From: Flavilitoribacter sp020436695
Lineage (GTDB): Bacteria; Bacteroidota; Bacteroidia; Chitinophagales; Saprospiraceae
DNA length: 64,000 nt
Assembly: GCA_041392665.1 (NCBI GenBank)
Contig: JAWKLQ010000025.1
Location: 1-64,000, forward strand
Direction: 5' to 3'
Positions 1-9,634 of the stretch are shown here, piece after piece. Every line of letters starts with the position of its first letter. Within the stretch, counting starts at the first letter, position 1. Both the position numbers and the translations under genes were made by a program. The notes under the pieces are model-generated. The model did no database searches, was not told the origin of the DNA, and saw only the letters and a list, made by a program, of their open reading frames with translations.

Positions 1-402
1 GACCTGTTTGAGTACATCCAGGATACGCTCCCTGATCTTCTTGTCCTCATTCCAGCCTGTTGCTTCCAATACGAACCTGAGATTATCCTGTACATTCCGA
101 TCTGGTAAAAGATTAAAATCCTGAAATACAATGCCTAACTGACGACGAAGTAGCGGGATGGTTTTGCGGCTGAGCCCGGCCAGATCGAATCCGGCTACGG
201 TCCCCTTGCCCTGCTTGAGTGGCAAAGCAGCGTAGAGGGTTTTCAACAAACTGGATTTACCACTGCCGGTCTTACCGATCAGATAAGTAAATTCGCCGCG
301 GGAGATCTTTAAATTGACGCCCTCCAGTACCTGATGAGCTTGTTGAAAGATGCCGACGTCGGTTAATTGAACTATTAGATTATTGCTGGTTACCTTTGAC
401 AC
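1..402 (-). CDS. ftsE: FtsE-like cell-division ABC ATPase (3' part outside window)
   Basis: The N-terminal 134 codons of an ABC ATPase are seen. Walker A is GKTGSGKS at residues 43-50, and the Q-loop region reads FQDFNLLPDRNVQDN, a wording typical of FtsE. FtsE works with the membrane protein FtsX at the septum to control peptidoglycan hydrolases. The start is GTG at 402: two in-frame TAA codons lie just upstream and no ATG precedes the conserved region. The signature motif and Walker B lie beyond the window edge, so the family call rests on the Q-loop. A LolD-like exporter ATPase is the main alternative. Confidence 0.75.
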   Translation of the reverse strand, partial: MSKVTSNNLIVQLTDVGIFQQAHQVLEGVNLKISRGEFTYLIGKTGSGKSSLLKTLYAALPLKQGKGTVAGFDLAGLSRKTIPLLRRQLGIVFQDFNLLPDRNVQDNLRFVLEATGWNEDKKIRERILDVLKQV

Positions 403-432
403 GTGTTATTACTTGTTGTGGATGGGCCGGAG

Positions 433-605
433 GTTGGAGTTGTGTAAAAAGTCCAACCAGTGATTTTGATAAAAAATAATGTTTGGGTTGCCTTAGCTCA
501 GCCCCTCTGACTCCCCTTAGGGAGAACCGCCCACGCTTTCAACTCAAACGTTATTTTTCAGTTATCTTTAGGGAAAGACGGAAAGATTTTCTACACAACC
601 CCAAC
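433..605. repeat. Nested imperfect palindrome (MITE-like or long hairpin)
   Basis: In the divergent gap between the FtsE-like gene and the GSCFA gene, an outer arm at 433-446 pairs with 592-605 (13 of 14 positions). An inner arm at 472-490 pairs with 541-558 with few mismatches. A small TCCC/GGGA hairpin sits near the centre. The gap has no ORF worth calling. Promoters of both neighbours must lie in or beside this element. Confidence 0.6.
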
Positions 606-661
606 TAAGTACTATCCACTAGTGTGACTAAAGAGTAACTGATAAACAGTAATTTCTGTAT

Positions 662-1645
662 ATGGATTTTCGCACCCAGCTCCCACCCTCTGAAAGTCCA
701 TTCCAACTCCAATATCAGGATACCATTCTTTCCATGGGTAGTTGTTTTGCCGAGCACATCGGGCAGCGACTTTCGGATCATAAGTTTGGTTTGCATCTCA
801 ACCCATTCGGCATTTTATACAATCCTCTATCTCTGATAGACGCATTGTATTTTTTAGCCTCCGATGATGAGATTGAGGAAGATGACCTGTTTCAGCATCA
901 GGACCTTTGGCATCACTTCTCTTTTCATGGTCGTTTTTCTCATCCCGACCGGACAACGGCACTCGAGCAGATGCGGAGCTCCATCCGGAAAATACGGTCG
1001 GAATGGCCAAAGATCAATCGGGTGATGCTCACTTTCGGCACTGCTTATGCCTTTCAGAACAAACAGACCGGAGCATTCGTTGCCAACTGCCACAAGCTCC
1101 CCGGTTCTGCTTTTGAACGGGTACGCCTGCCGGCTGAAGATTTTATTTTTAATTATCTGAACCTGCTGGAAGAGTGGAAAGCATTGCAGCCTGACCTGCA
1201 GGTGCTGATCTCTGTGAGCCCGATGCGTCATATCCGGGATGGACTGGTGGAAAACCAGCGGAGCAAGGCCATTCTTGTTTTAGCCGCCGACGAACTGGTT
1301 AAGGCGCTGGAATTTGTACATTACTTTCCTGCCTATGAGCTGGTCCTGGATGATTTGCGAGATTATCGTTTTTATGCAAAGGATCTGATCCATCCTAATG
1401 AGATGGCGGTTGATTATGTGTGGGAGTTTTTTAAGGCATCCTGTATTACCAAGGATACCCTGGAGATCTACGACAAGGTACAAAGCATTTTACAGGCGGC
1501 ACGCCATCGGCCTTTTCATGAAAATACCGCAGGACACCGCAAATTCTGCGAAAGGCAACTCAGCCAGATTGCCGAACTGGAGGGTAAATACAGTTGGCTG
1601 GACCTCAGCAAAGAAAAAGACTACTTCATCCAATCTATACCGTGA
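662..1645 (+). CDS. GSCFA domain-containing protein
   Basis: This 327-residue protein carries the family-defining motif as MGSCFAEHIG near residue 26, followed by NPFGILYNP. GSCFA proteins (PF08885) are SGNH-hydrolase-like proteins common in Bacteroidota, and their substrate is not established. Ser-27 of the GSC motif would be the candidate nucleophile, and a DLIHPNEMAVDY stretch near residue 240 would give the downstream Asp/His pair. There is no signal peptide, so it is probably cytoplasmic. The length matches the usual 310-340 residues. It converges on the next gene with a gap of only five bases. Confidence 0.9.
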   Translation: MDFRTQLPPSESPFQLQYQDTILSMGSCFAEHIGQRLSDHKFGLHLNPFGILYNPLSLIDALYFLASDDEIEEDDLFQHQDLWHHFSFHGRFSHPDRTTALEQMRSSIRKIRSEWPKINRVMLTFGTAYAFQNKQTGAFVANCHKLPGSAFERVRLPAEDFIFNYLNLLEEWKALQPDLQVLISVSPMRHIRDGLVENQRSKAILVLAADELVKALEFVHYFPAYELVLDDLRDYRFYAKDLIHPNEMAVDYVWEFFKASCITKDTLEIYDKVQSILQAARHRPFHENTAGHRKFCERQLSQIAELEGKYSWLDLSKEKDYFIQSIP

Positions 1646-1650
1646 CCGCC

Positions 1651-2352
1651 TTACCTGGCCGATCTCGACTTTTTATAAGATTCGATCAGATCCAGATAAG
1701 CTAGTTTTATCGGATTGGAATAAAGTTTATAGTGACGTCCCTTGAAAAGATCGTAGACGGGTAAAAAGAACTTCACCTCAAGAGAATCAGAATATGTCAA
1801 AGGACTCGCTTCATTCCATTTTATGTCATATGCCGGGCCTCTGGAAAACAACAATGCTCCATAAATGGGATCATAATGTAGCACTCCACGATGAAAGGTC
1901 AAGTCACTATACAAACTGTAATACTGGGTCAGACTGAAGTAATCCTTCTGCATTTCAAAAGACTCAAAAGGGTTGATACTAACAAAACCCAGGCCGGTAC
2001 CACAATCAAAACCGGCGCCCTGATCCCGTTGCCAATTTCTGTAACTCAGTTTGGTCCGCAAAGCATATTCTATCAGAATAGAATCAGTTAATGAATAGAA
2101 TAACTCCTCATTGCGATACACCAAAATGAATTTGGGTATCAGGGAATGATTGGTCAATTTGAACTGATAAGTACGATCTGGCCCGGGAATCACTTCGTAG
2201 GTCATATTGAGCCAGGTATCTGACTTCGCCGGCATCGTTTCCCAATCCAGGAAATCAGATAAAAAATGCCCCCGGATCAAGTACAGATCAAGCATTGTAT
2301 AAGCAAACACCACAAATAGCAATGCAAAAATTATTCCGGTTAACTTTTTCAT
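1651..2352 (-). CDS. Hypothetical membrane-anchored protein
   Basis: I do not recognise this 233-residue protein. It begins MKKLTGIIFALLFVVFAYTM, one N-terminal hydrophobic segment without a clear cleavage site or lipobox, followed by an extracytoplasmic-looking domain rich in Tyr, Phe and Asp. An upstream in-frame ATG at 2409 would add 19 residues ahead of the hydrophobic segment. Position 2352 is preferred because it puts the MKK start directly at the membrane anchor. The C-terminus is basic (ESYKKSRSAR). It probably sits on the periplasmic face of the inner membrane. Confidence 0.6.
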   Translation of the reverse strand: MKKLTGIIFALLFVVFAYTMLDLYLIRGHFLSDFLDWETMPAKSDTWLNMTYEVIPGPDRTYQFKLTNHSLIPKFILVYRNEELFYSLTDSILIEYALRTKLSYRNWQRDQGAGFDCGTGLGFVSINPFESFEMQKDYFSLTQYYSLYSDLTFHRGVLHYDPIYGALLFSRGPAYDIKWNEASPLTYSDSLEVKFFLPVYDLFKGRHYKLYSNPIKLAYLDLIESYKKSRSAR

Positions 2353-2786
2353 CACTTTGATAGATGAGATAAAATGGAATATTGGTGTTTTTCCATTCCG
2401 CAATGGCATAATAACAGCATAGGTCCGACCCGAACCGGCCGGCCGGCCTCGGCGAGGGGCACACCATTATATGGGTGGGAAAAAAATAGCCCGCCCACCA
2501 CCTTACCACGCATTCCGGGTAACGTCCGGCCTCCGAATGACGCTGATAGCCCGGCAGAACGTTGTCAACTGACTGTTCTGTAAACTACCGCCCATTCACA
2601 AGAGGCATCCGCCCAAATGTGATCGTCGACGAAAAAAGTGATTCCCGTTATCGCTGAATTGAAGTGTGAACCTATGATTTGAAGGGAAAACGTTGTCTTT
2701 ATTTATTAACCTATGATTGGGAACTGGGATGACAAGTACAATATACAACTTTTCTATTTAATTTTAAAATTAAAAAACAAAAAAGA
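2353..2786. other. Intergenic region with short repeats, no gene seen
   Basis: This 434-base gap lies between two minus-strand genes. It holds a GGGTGGG / CCCGCCC inverted repeat around 2470-2500, two copies of AACGTTGTC (near 2560 and 2690) and two copies of AACCTATGATT (near 2670 and 2708). The 3' side next to the isomerase gene is AT-rich with T-runs on the minus strand and could end that transcript. The short ORFs here show no coding character. Confidence 0.4.
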
Positions 2787-3755
2787 TCACACCAACCCCT
2801 CCTTCACCAAATTATGCAAATGCACCATGCCCACATATCGTCCATCTTTCAGGACGATTAATTGCGTGATACTATGCTGACGTAAAATTTCCAGCGCTTT
2901 AACCGCCAGGGCATCATGCAAAATGGTTTTCGGCGAGATGCTCATGATATCGGCGGCAGTGAGTTGATCCAGGCCGGGTTTCTTTTCCAGCATCCGACGA
3001 AGATCGCCGTCCGTAATAATGCCATTGAGATTCCCCTGCGGGTCCAGTACGGCCGTAGCGCCCAGGCATTTTGCCGTCATCTCAAGGATCACTTCCTGCA
3101 GGCTGGCCTCCGGCCTCACTGCCGGCACTTCGTTGAGTGGATACAGGTCCTGCACCCGTAGGTACATCTGTTTCCCCAGGGCACCTCCCGGATGGAACTG
3201 AGCAAAATCGTGTGGGGTAAATCCCCGCAGGGCCAGGAGGGCAGTGGCCAGCGCATCTCCCATGGCGATCTGAGCGGTTGTGCTGGCCGTAGGCGCAAGG
3301 TTATTGGGATCAGCCTCCCGGGTGACCGGAGTGTGTAACAGGAAATCCGCCTGAGTGCCCAGATAGGAGTTTCTTCGTCCCACCATCGCAATGAGGCGAC
3401 TGCCCAGTGTTTTGACCAGCGGTACCAGTACTTTGATCTCCGCCGTCTCGCCGCTTTTGGACAAACACATCACCAGATCGTCCGGCCGAACCATGCCCAG
3501 ATCCCCGTGAATAGCGTCGGCAGCGTGCATATAAAGAGCAGGGGTACCGGTGGAATTCAAGGTAGCTACGATCTTCTGAGCAATGATGGCACTTTTGCCG
3601 ATCCCGGTGACCACCAAACGTCCGGGAGAGGCGTAAATGGCTTCGACACAGCTAATAAATGAAGGATCAATACTTTTCTTGAGTTCAAGCAGGGTGGTTG
3701 CTTCAATATCAATGGTTTGCAGGGCTGTTTTAACAATTAAATTTTCGAATTCCAC
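2787..3755 (-). CDS. kdsD: D-arabinose-5-phosphate isomerase (KpsF/GutQ family)
   Basis: This 322-residue protein has an N-terminal SIS sugar-isomerase domain (about residues 40-175, with VVTGIGKSA and HAADAIHGDLGMV) and two CBS domains (about 205-320). The family interconverts ribulose 5-phosphate and arabinose 5-phosphate, the first committed step to Kdo for lipopolysaccharide. Length and domain order match E. coli KdsD. It is divergent from recQ and probably monocistronic. No kdsA, kdsB or kdsC is nearby, so the pathway role is from family knowledge. Confidence 0.93.
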   Translation of the reverse strand: MEFENLIVKTALQTIDIEATTLLELKKSIDPSFISCVEAIYASPGRLVVTGIGKSAIIAQKIVATLNSTGTPALYMHAADAIHGDLGMVRPDDLVMCLSKSGETAEIKVLVPLVKTLGSRLIAMVGRRNSYLGTQADFLLHTPVTREADPNNLAPTASTTAQIAMGDALATALLALRGFTPHDFAQFHPGGALGKQMYLRVQDLYPLNEVPAVRPEASLQEVILEMTAKCLGATAVLDPQGNLNGIITDGDLRRMLEKKPGLDQLTAADIMSISPKTILHDALAVKALEILRQHSITQLIVLKDGRYVGMVHLHNLVKEGLV

Positions 3756-4048
3756 ACCAGTTTTTTTATCTTTGACGGCTTTTTAAATCCCCAGGTATAA
3801 TAAAACGGCAAAAATCGAAAAAAACGCCGTAGAAAAGCGAAAAACAATGAAATTTCCTTAAATTTAAGGTAGTCATTCCATATTCATTTTTCGCTGCTTC
3901 TGCATATTACAGCCATTTCCAAAGAAAAGCCGTGCAGCCGGTATAATTACCGAAAATCATTTTACGCTGAACCTTATACACCACTATAATGATGGTGGTG
4001 ATTATTCATGCAAAGTCGCCAAATTAATCAGAGAAAAGAATTCCAACC
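3756..4048. other. Divergent promoter region between kdsD and recQ
   Basis: This AT-rich stretch separates two divergent genes. It contains short runs such as ATTTCCTTAAATTTAAGG, which is nearly palindromic, near 3850, but no ORF and no clear TAnnTTTG box that I can assign with confidence. Confidence 0.35.
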
Positions 4049-6247
4049 ATGACCGTGTCCAAAGAAAACTTGCAAATAGCCTTAGATCGTTATTTCGGGT
4101 TTGATAAATTCAAGGGGAATCAGGAGGCTATTATTAAAAGTGTCTTGAACGGTAACGATACCTTTGTTATCATGCCCACCGGAGGAGGCAAGTCGCTCTG
4201 CTATCAATTGCCGGCCCTGATGCTGGACGGTACAGCGCTCATTATATCTCCACTTATTGCCCTGATGAAAAATCAGGTAGACTCCATTCGGGGTTACAGT
4301 CAGGAAGATGAAGTAGCGCACTTCCTCAATTCTTCACTGACCAAGGCGCAGATGAAACAGGTGAAACAGGATATTACCGACGGGAAGACGAAGCTGCTGT
4401 TCATCGCTCCGGAAACACTCACCAAGGAAGAAAATATCGAATTTTTTCAGCAGGTCAATATATCCTTTGTTGCCGTAGACGAAGCCCACTGTATTTCGGA
4501 ATGGGGGCACGACTTCCGCCCAGAATACCGCCGGATCCGTTCCATGCTGGATGCTATCGGTGAAGATATTCCAGTGATCGCCTTAACGGCTACCGCCACC
4601 CCCAAAGTACAGTCGGATATTGTTAAGAACCTGAACATGGAAGAGCACAATACCTATGTGTCTTCTTTCAACCGGGAAAACCTGTACTACGAGGTGCGCC
4701 CCAAAGGCAAAAAGGAACAGACGATCAAGCAGATCATCCAGATCATTAAGAGCATGCCCAATCAGTCGGGTATTATCTACGTCCAAAGCCGGAAGTCAGC
4801 AGAGGAGATCGCTCAAATGCTGGTGGTCAATGATATTAAGGCAGCACCTTACCACGCCGGTCTGGATGCCAAGACCAGAAGCCAGACCCAGGATGATTTC
4901 CTGATGGAACAACTGGATGTTATTGTGGCAACCATCGCCTTTGGCATGGGCATCGATAAACCGGATGTCCGTTTCGTTATCCACTACGACATTCCCAAAA
5001 GTATTGAGAATTACTATCAGGAAACCGGTCGCGCCGGTCGCGACGGGCTCGAAGGACGTTGTGTTGCCTTCTATGCCTATAAGGACATCCTGAAACTGGA
5101 GAAATTCCTGCGGGATAAACCGGTAGCCGAACGCGAAATGGGGGCACAGCTTATGCAGGAAGTCATGGCTTACGCCGAGACCACTGCCTGCCGCCGCCGC
5201 TTCCTGCTGCACTATTTCGGAGAAGATTTCGACGATGATGATTGCGGCAAGATGTGTGACAACTGCCGGCATCCGAAAGAAAAAGTGGAGGTCAAAGACG
5301 AGTTAAAACTGGCATTGGAATCCATTCTCGATCTCGATGAGAATTACGGTATAAAAACCCTGATCGACTACGTAATCGGTAAGGAGACCAAGCAGGTGAA
5401 GGATTTTCGCTTCAATCAGCGACCTCTGTTCGGTAAAGGCAAGGATAAAGACGAGACCTTCTGGAGCTCCGTATTCCGTCAGGCTATTCTCAATGACCTG
5501 ATCTACAAGGACATCGAGACTTACGGATTGCTGAAAATGACGGAAAAGGGCCATGAATTCATCAAATCGCCCTACTCCTTCCAGATCCCCATCAACCACG
5601 ATTTTGAAGCCGAACTGGCCGAATCGAACGAAGCGCCCGTACAAACTGCCGTGCTGGACAGCACGCTGATGAGCATGCTGAAAGATCTGCGCCGGCAGGA
5701 AGCGAAAAGACTAAATATACCGCCTTTCGTAATCTTCCAGGATCCTTCTCTGGAGGATATGGCCACGCAGTACCCGATTACGCTGGACGATATGATCAAA
5801 GTACAAGGCGTAAGCAAGGGAAAGGCCAAAAGATATGGCAAACCCTTCCTGACATTGATCGAGCGTTATGTGGAAGAGAACGATATCATCCGTCCTTCTG
5901 AATTTGTGGTCAAGCAGGTAGCCAATAAGTCAAAAGTAAAAGTGAACATCATCCAGGGGATCGACCGTAAAATGCCGCTGGAAGATATCGCTTCCGGTAA
6001 TGACCTGAGTATGGAGGAACTGCTGGAAGAACTCTATGCTATCGTTAACTCCGGCACCAAGGTGAACATCGACTACTACATTGAAGACAATGTAGACGAA
6101 TATTCCCGTGAAGATATCCTCGATTACTTTAAGGAATCCAAAACGGATGCGATTGACACAGCGGTCAAAGAACTGGACGACGACGATATCACCCGGGAAG
6201 AGATCGAGATCATGCGTATCAAATTCCTGTCTGATTATGGAAACTAA
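4049..6247 (+). CDS. recQ: ATP-dependent DNA helicase RecQ
   Basis: This 732-residue helicase shows motif I as TGGGKSLCYQLP, the DEAH box as DEAHCISEWGHDFRP, TATATP, and motif VI as ETGRAGRDG. The RQC zinc site is CRR...CGKMCDNC around residues 375-405, and an HRDC-like domain follows near 570-640. An extra acidic C-terminal tail of about 90 residues is usual in Bacteroidota RecQ. It unwinds 3'-5' in recombination repair. It is followed after 74 bases by aroQ on the same strand, with a word-repeat hairpin between. Confidence 0.97.
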   Translation: MTVSKENLQIALDRYFGFDKFKGNQEAIIKSVLNGNDTFVIMPTGGGKSLCYQLPALMLDGTALIISPLIALMKNQVDSIRGYSQEDEVAHFLNSSLTKAQMKQVKQDITDGKTKLLFIAPETLTKEENIEFFQQVNISFVAVDEAHCISEWGHDFRPEYRRIRSMLDAIGEDIPVIALTATATPKVQSDIVKNLNMEEHNTYVSSFNRENLYYEVRPKGKKEQTIKQIIQIIKSMPNQSGIIYVQSRKSAEEIAQMLVVNDIKAAPYHAGLDAKTRSQTQDDFLMEQLDVIVATIAFGMGIDKPDVRFVIHYDIPKSIENYYQETGRAGRDGLEGRCVAFYAYKDILKLEKFLRDKPVAEREMGAQLMQEVMAYAETTACRRRFLLHYFGEDFDDDDCGKMCDNCRHPKEKVEVKDELKLALESILDLDENYGIKTLIDYVIGKETKQVKDFRFNQRPLFGKGKDKDETFWSSVFRQAILNDLIYKDIETYGLLKMTEKGHEFIKSPYSFQIPINHDFEAELAESNEAPVQTAVLDSTLMSMLKDLRRQEAKRLNIPPFVIFQDPSLEDMATQYPITLDDMIKVQGVSKGKAKRYGKPFLTLIERYVEENDIIRPSEFVVKQVANKSKVKVNIIQGIDRKMPLEDIASGNDLSMEELLEELYAIVNSGTKVNIDYYIEDNVDEYSREDILDYFKESKTDAIDTAVKELDDDDITREEIEIMRIKFLSDYGN

Positions 6248-6249
6248 AA

Positions 6250-6318
6250 ACGGCACACGGTGAACGGTTGAAGGTGTATGGTTCCGTCAACCGTCTGCCG
6301 AAAGCCGTCAACCGTCTT
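6250..6318. repeat. Iterated-word inverted repeat between recQ and aroQ
   Basis: The recQ-aroQ gap contains GAACGGTTGAAGG followed by two copies of CCGTCAACCGTC. The words ACGGTTGA and TCAACCGT are reverse complements, so a hairpin with a choice of right arms can form. The open frame of aroQ runs back into this stretch, but it is unlikely to be coding. Confidence 0.55.
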
Positions 6319-6321
6319 ACC

Positions 6322-6738
6322 ATGGAACTAATCATCATCAACGGTCCCAATCTGAACCTGCTGGGAAGAAGAGAGCCGGAGATCTACGGCGAAGACACTT
6401 TCGAGGATTTCCTGCTGCACTTGCAGGGCTTATTCCCAAGTGTGTCGCTGCACTACTTTCAGAGTAATCACGAAGGTGAGATTATCGACAAACTGCACGA
6501 GGTCGGCTTTGACAGCTACGATGGCGTTATTCTCAATGCCGGGGGCTATACCCATACGTCGGTAGCCATGGGCGACGCCATAGCAGCTATCAATACTCCG
6601 GTCATTGAGGTGCATATCTCCAACATTTTTGCCAGAGAACCGTTCCGGCACCATTCCTATCTGTCGCCGCACTGTGAAGGTTGTATTGTGGGGTTTGGAC
6701 TGCGAGGGTATGAACTGGCGGTACAGTATTTTTTGTAG
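6322..6738 (+). CDS. aroQ: Type II 3-dehydroquinate dehydratase
   Basis: This 138-residue enzyme of the shikimate pathway removes water from 3-dehydroquinate. It shows NGPNLNLLGRREPEIYG, with the catalytic Tyr in the last pair, then FQSNHEGEIID, NAGGYTHTS, and EVHISNIFAREPFRHHS, which contains the active-site His. The start at 6322 gives the usual MELIIINGPN beginning and the usual family length. An in-frame ATG at 6268 would add 18 residues encoded by the intergenic repeat and is rejected. It converges on the DUF1961 gene with an 11-base gap. Confidence 0.96.
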   Translation: MELIIINGPNLNLLGRREPEIYGEDTFEDFLLHLQGLFPSVSLHYFQSNHEGEIIDKLHEVGFDSYDGVILNAGGYTHTSVAMGDAIAAINTPVIEVHISNIFAREPFRHHSYLSPHCEGCIVGFGLRGYELAVQYFL

Positions 6739-6749
6739 TGTGGTCCATT

Positions 6750-7472
6750 TTATAAATCCGTTACAGACAGATCATCCCACCACAATTCCGTCCCAAAGGT
6801 CCTGAACCCGATCAATCCCCGGGTATGAGGCCGGTTATACATGGTATCCCGCACGGAAAATATGAGCTGGTCATCAACCGAATAACTTATACGATCACCA
6901 CGCTTTTCAATGGCGATTTGACGGGTGGTTTGCCCCTCTCCAGTGTACGTGTAACGCTCGGCCAATAGGTGATCAAAGCCCGGTACATCCCTAAACCGGA
7001 AACGTGCGGGAGCATCTTCCGCAGAGTCCGGCTCCTGCACATAGGTAAACAGATATCCGTTCAGATCGTGGTATCTGGCATATCGGCCGTCACTGCGTTG
7101 GTCCCGGGTATCTTCCAGTGGTGTTCCCAATGGATCGGAATACAGCAAAAAGAAATTGATATTATTCCTTTCTTTCGCCGAGGCGAGCACATGTGCCTTA
7201 AAGCGAATGAGCAGATCGCCACTCCATTCGCGTCTGAGCCACACCGTAGCGGCCTGTTGGTCCGGGAGGTTGGCATTCACATAGAGATGACCATCCCTGA
7301 TCTCCGCCGGAGCACCTTCTGACCAATAGTTCTCCGGGAGAGGACCTTCCGGATAATCAAAAGCATCGAAAAAACTGGGCTGGGTACCTGAAATAACATT
7401 GCGATGTGCCCGGTTAAGGCAGGTAGTTAGTGTCAGACACAGGCTAGGGATTATCCAGATCAGGTGCTTCAT
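6750..7472 (-). CDS. DUF1961 (YesU-like) lipoprotein of the polysaccharide locus
   Basis: This 240-residue protein has a signal peptide ending in a plausible lipobox (LTTC at about residues 15-18). A jelly-roll-like domain follows, with FFDAFDYPEGPLPENYW and a C-terminal LWWDDLSVTDL. These are features I associate with DUF1961, the family of B. subtilis YesU from a pectin-fragment cluster. Function is unproven; carbohydrate binding or lyase-like activity fits the fold. It is the last gene of the minus-strand locus, 47 bases after the GH36-like gene, so it is probably a surface or periplasmic accessory glycan protein. Confidence 0.7.
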   Translation of the reverse strand: MKHLIWIIPSLCLTLTTCLNRAHRNVISGTQPSFFDAFDYPEGPLPENYWSEGAPAEIRDGHLYVNANLPDQQAATVWLRREWSGDLLIRFKAHVLASAKERNNINFFLLYSDPLGTPLEDTRDQRSDGRYARYHDLNGYLFTYVQEPDSAEDAPARFRFRDVPGFDHLLAERYTYTGEGQTTRQIAIEKRGDRISYSVDDQLIFSVRDTMYNRPHTRGLIGFRTFGTELWWDDLSVTDL

Positions 7473-7519
7473 GCTATTTGCAGTTGGGGAGTATCTAATG
7501 TAAATTATTTTGTGTGCAT

Positions 7520-9634
7520 TTAATCATCCAAGGGGATCAATTCATAGTGGTACAAAGCAAAACTCAAGGGCGCAGCCAGCGTGAAGGATACCCTACCATC
7601 CTTTTGCACCATGCTTGTAAAATCCTGCCCGCTACCAAATACCAGCCGTCCCCTCACTTTTTGCCCGGGCGTCAGCCAGGTTTGGACATCAGTCGTAGGC
7701 TGTTGATTTACCTCCCGGAATATCAGGAAATACCCCTCCCGGGCATTCAGAATGGATTGAAACCCCGTCCAACTCTTTCCGCCCGGCATATCTCCGATGG
7801 GAAAGATCGCCCCTTCGTGCAAAGCTCCCATAATGTTTCGGTAACGCGCCACCATAGGAGAGATCCCAAAGGCAGCTTCCGGAAGATTCATCAACTCCAG
7901 CCAGACCAAAGGCTGCGCCATGGAAGCTACTGCAAACAGATAAGCAAAGGAATATTGTTCCGGAGCCAGCGCATCTTTTCCATACCGGTCGGCATTGCGC
8001 CACTTGTTGAGCAATTCTATCTGCAAAAGCTCGGGTGGAACATAAGCAGAAAGCTGCCATAGGTTCCGCAGGGTCAGATGCGGATAATAATTGGCAAAGT
8101 CGGTATAGCGGTTTTCCAGGAAAATATTTCCATATTCCGTCAAAAAGAAGTAGCCTCCCCGTCGCCCGGCCGTAACGTCAACATTAAAGCGGACCTGTCC
8201 GTCTGTAGCGGAAGTGACCTTATCATAAAACCGGCGCAGATTCACTTCGGCCTGCTTATCCGGAATATCGATCCCATCGATCTTGAATGTTTTAATGCCA
8301 TATTGCCGGTACAGGCTGATCAGGATATCCGCATCCTGCTCCCACTTACCGTAACTGTTTGCGGAACTGGGATGAAACCAAAGCCCGATCCCGATACCCA
8401 GCTTGGCGGCTCTGCTAATAATGGGTTCCAAGCCATTCGGAAAACGTTCCCGGTGCGGTTGCCAGCTGTCGGCATCCCAGTCTTCCCACAATTTCCCTGC
8501 CGTAGAGGCGGAGTTTTTGGACAAGCCCTGCTGCCAGCCATCGTCGATCTGAAAGTGGGTGATGCCTAGACGCTTGCCCGCCTCCAGTTCCCGCAGGATA
8601 AAGTCTTCCTGTACTCGTCCGTCCCTGCCGCGATCGCCCCAGGTGTTGGCCATGATCATGTTATACTCACTATGGAATGTCCGGCTCTTTTTTTGATAGG
8701 CACGTAAGGCCTTCAGGGCGGCCAATTCACCGGAAGGGGCCGGACCAATAGCGACAGTATAAGAAGTAATCCATTGATCAGTTTGAATATCTGCCGGATG
8801 CACTCCCAGTCCGGTAACGCTTAGTTGATCGGTAAGTGACAGAAAATCAAATCCCGGATAGGCCAGTTGTCGGTCTCCCAGGGGCGATTCTTTTAGGAGA
8901 ATGAGTTGCTGATCTCCCAGGGTATTGCGGGCGAAGCAGATATTTCCCGACATCTCCAGCGGCTTGGTAAAAGGTAGAAAAAGACTTTTGCCTACCAGAT
9001 TATTGTTCCAGTCGGTATCGTCATTCAGTTTGATCACCTGATATTGCCAATGCCGGCTGGGCAGGGAAAAATTCGCCAGCGTGGCCGGCTCATCTTGCCG
9101 GGTGATGCGATCCACACCGTCATTATGGGCAGTCGATTCTGGAGTGACTACATCGATCCATTCCGGTGGGGCCTGACCTTGCAGTGCTACATGATAAGCG
9201 ATCAAGGGACTTTCCGGATACAGATCAAAGATCTGGCGCAATTGCAGAGACCCGGAAGTGCCGCCGATGATCACTCGGAGATGAGCCGGTCGGGCTCCAG
9301 CACCTACCGATATTGCTTCCATCCGGGCATTCTCGATCCCTTCCAGGCCCGGTAGTTGGAAAAAAGGGCGATCCGAAGGCAGATCAAGGGCGACGGTTCC
9401 AGTCAGATCCTGCAGGTGTCGCAGCAAAATGTGGCCGTCATTCCAAAGAAAACGCATCTCTATCCGGCCGTTGCGCAGGTAAAGAGTGTCCTGTTCCAGT
9501 ACCGCTTCACAATTGGTGATCTCCTGTGCCTACAGCAAAAGAACAGACCACATCATCAGTAATAAGAGTAGTGTCCGATTGGTGCGCTTTCCAAATCGGC
9601 CATAATTCATCTTCAAAGCTGGTTTTCTATTCAT
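7520..9634 (-). pseudogene. GH36-like alpha-galactosidase with in-frame amber codon in the signal peptide
   Basis: Reading from ATG at 9634 gives a textbook signal peptide (basic start, then LLLLLMMWSVLLL), then TAG at 9532-9530 as codon 35. The same frame continues with AQEITNCEAVLEQDTLYL and runs open to 7520. The body has HFQIDDGWQ, GLWFHPSSANS, FKIDGID (candidate nucleophile Asp) and DVTAGRRGG, a GH36/melibiase-like pattern. The ATG at 9634 overlaps the sulfatase stop by eight bases, as expected for translational coupling. Without readthrough, only a restart at 9457 (645 residues, no signal peptide) could make enzyme, and it would stay in the cytoplasm. A base-call error is possible. Confidence 0.8.
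9530..9532 (-). other. In-frame TAG stop inside the GH36-like reading frame
   Basis: This codon follows LLL and precedes AQE, exactly where the signal-peptide cleavage region should be. One substitution from several sense codons (CAG, TCG, TGG, TTG and others) would produce it. The frame on both sides is intact, so there is no frameshift. Confidence 0.85.

Noticed and set aside
486..545. tRNA-like or rRNA-like segment (TTAGCTCAGCCCC)
   Set aside because: No cloverleaf, anticodon stem or T-arm can be drawn; it is the centre of the palindromic element.
6268..6321. Upstream start for aroQ
   Set aside because: The added residues are encoded by the intergenic word repeat, and the family normally begins just before NGPNLNLLG.
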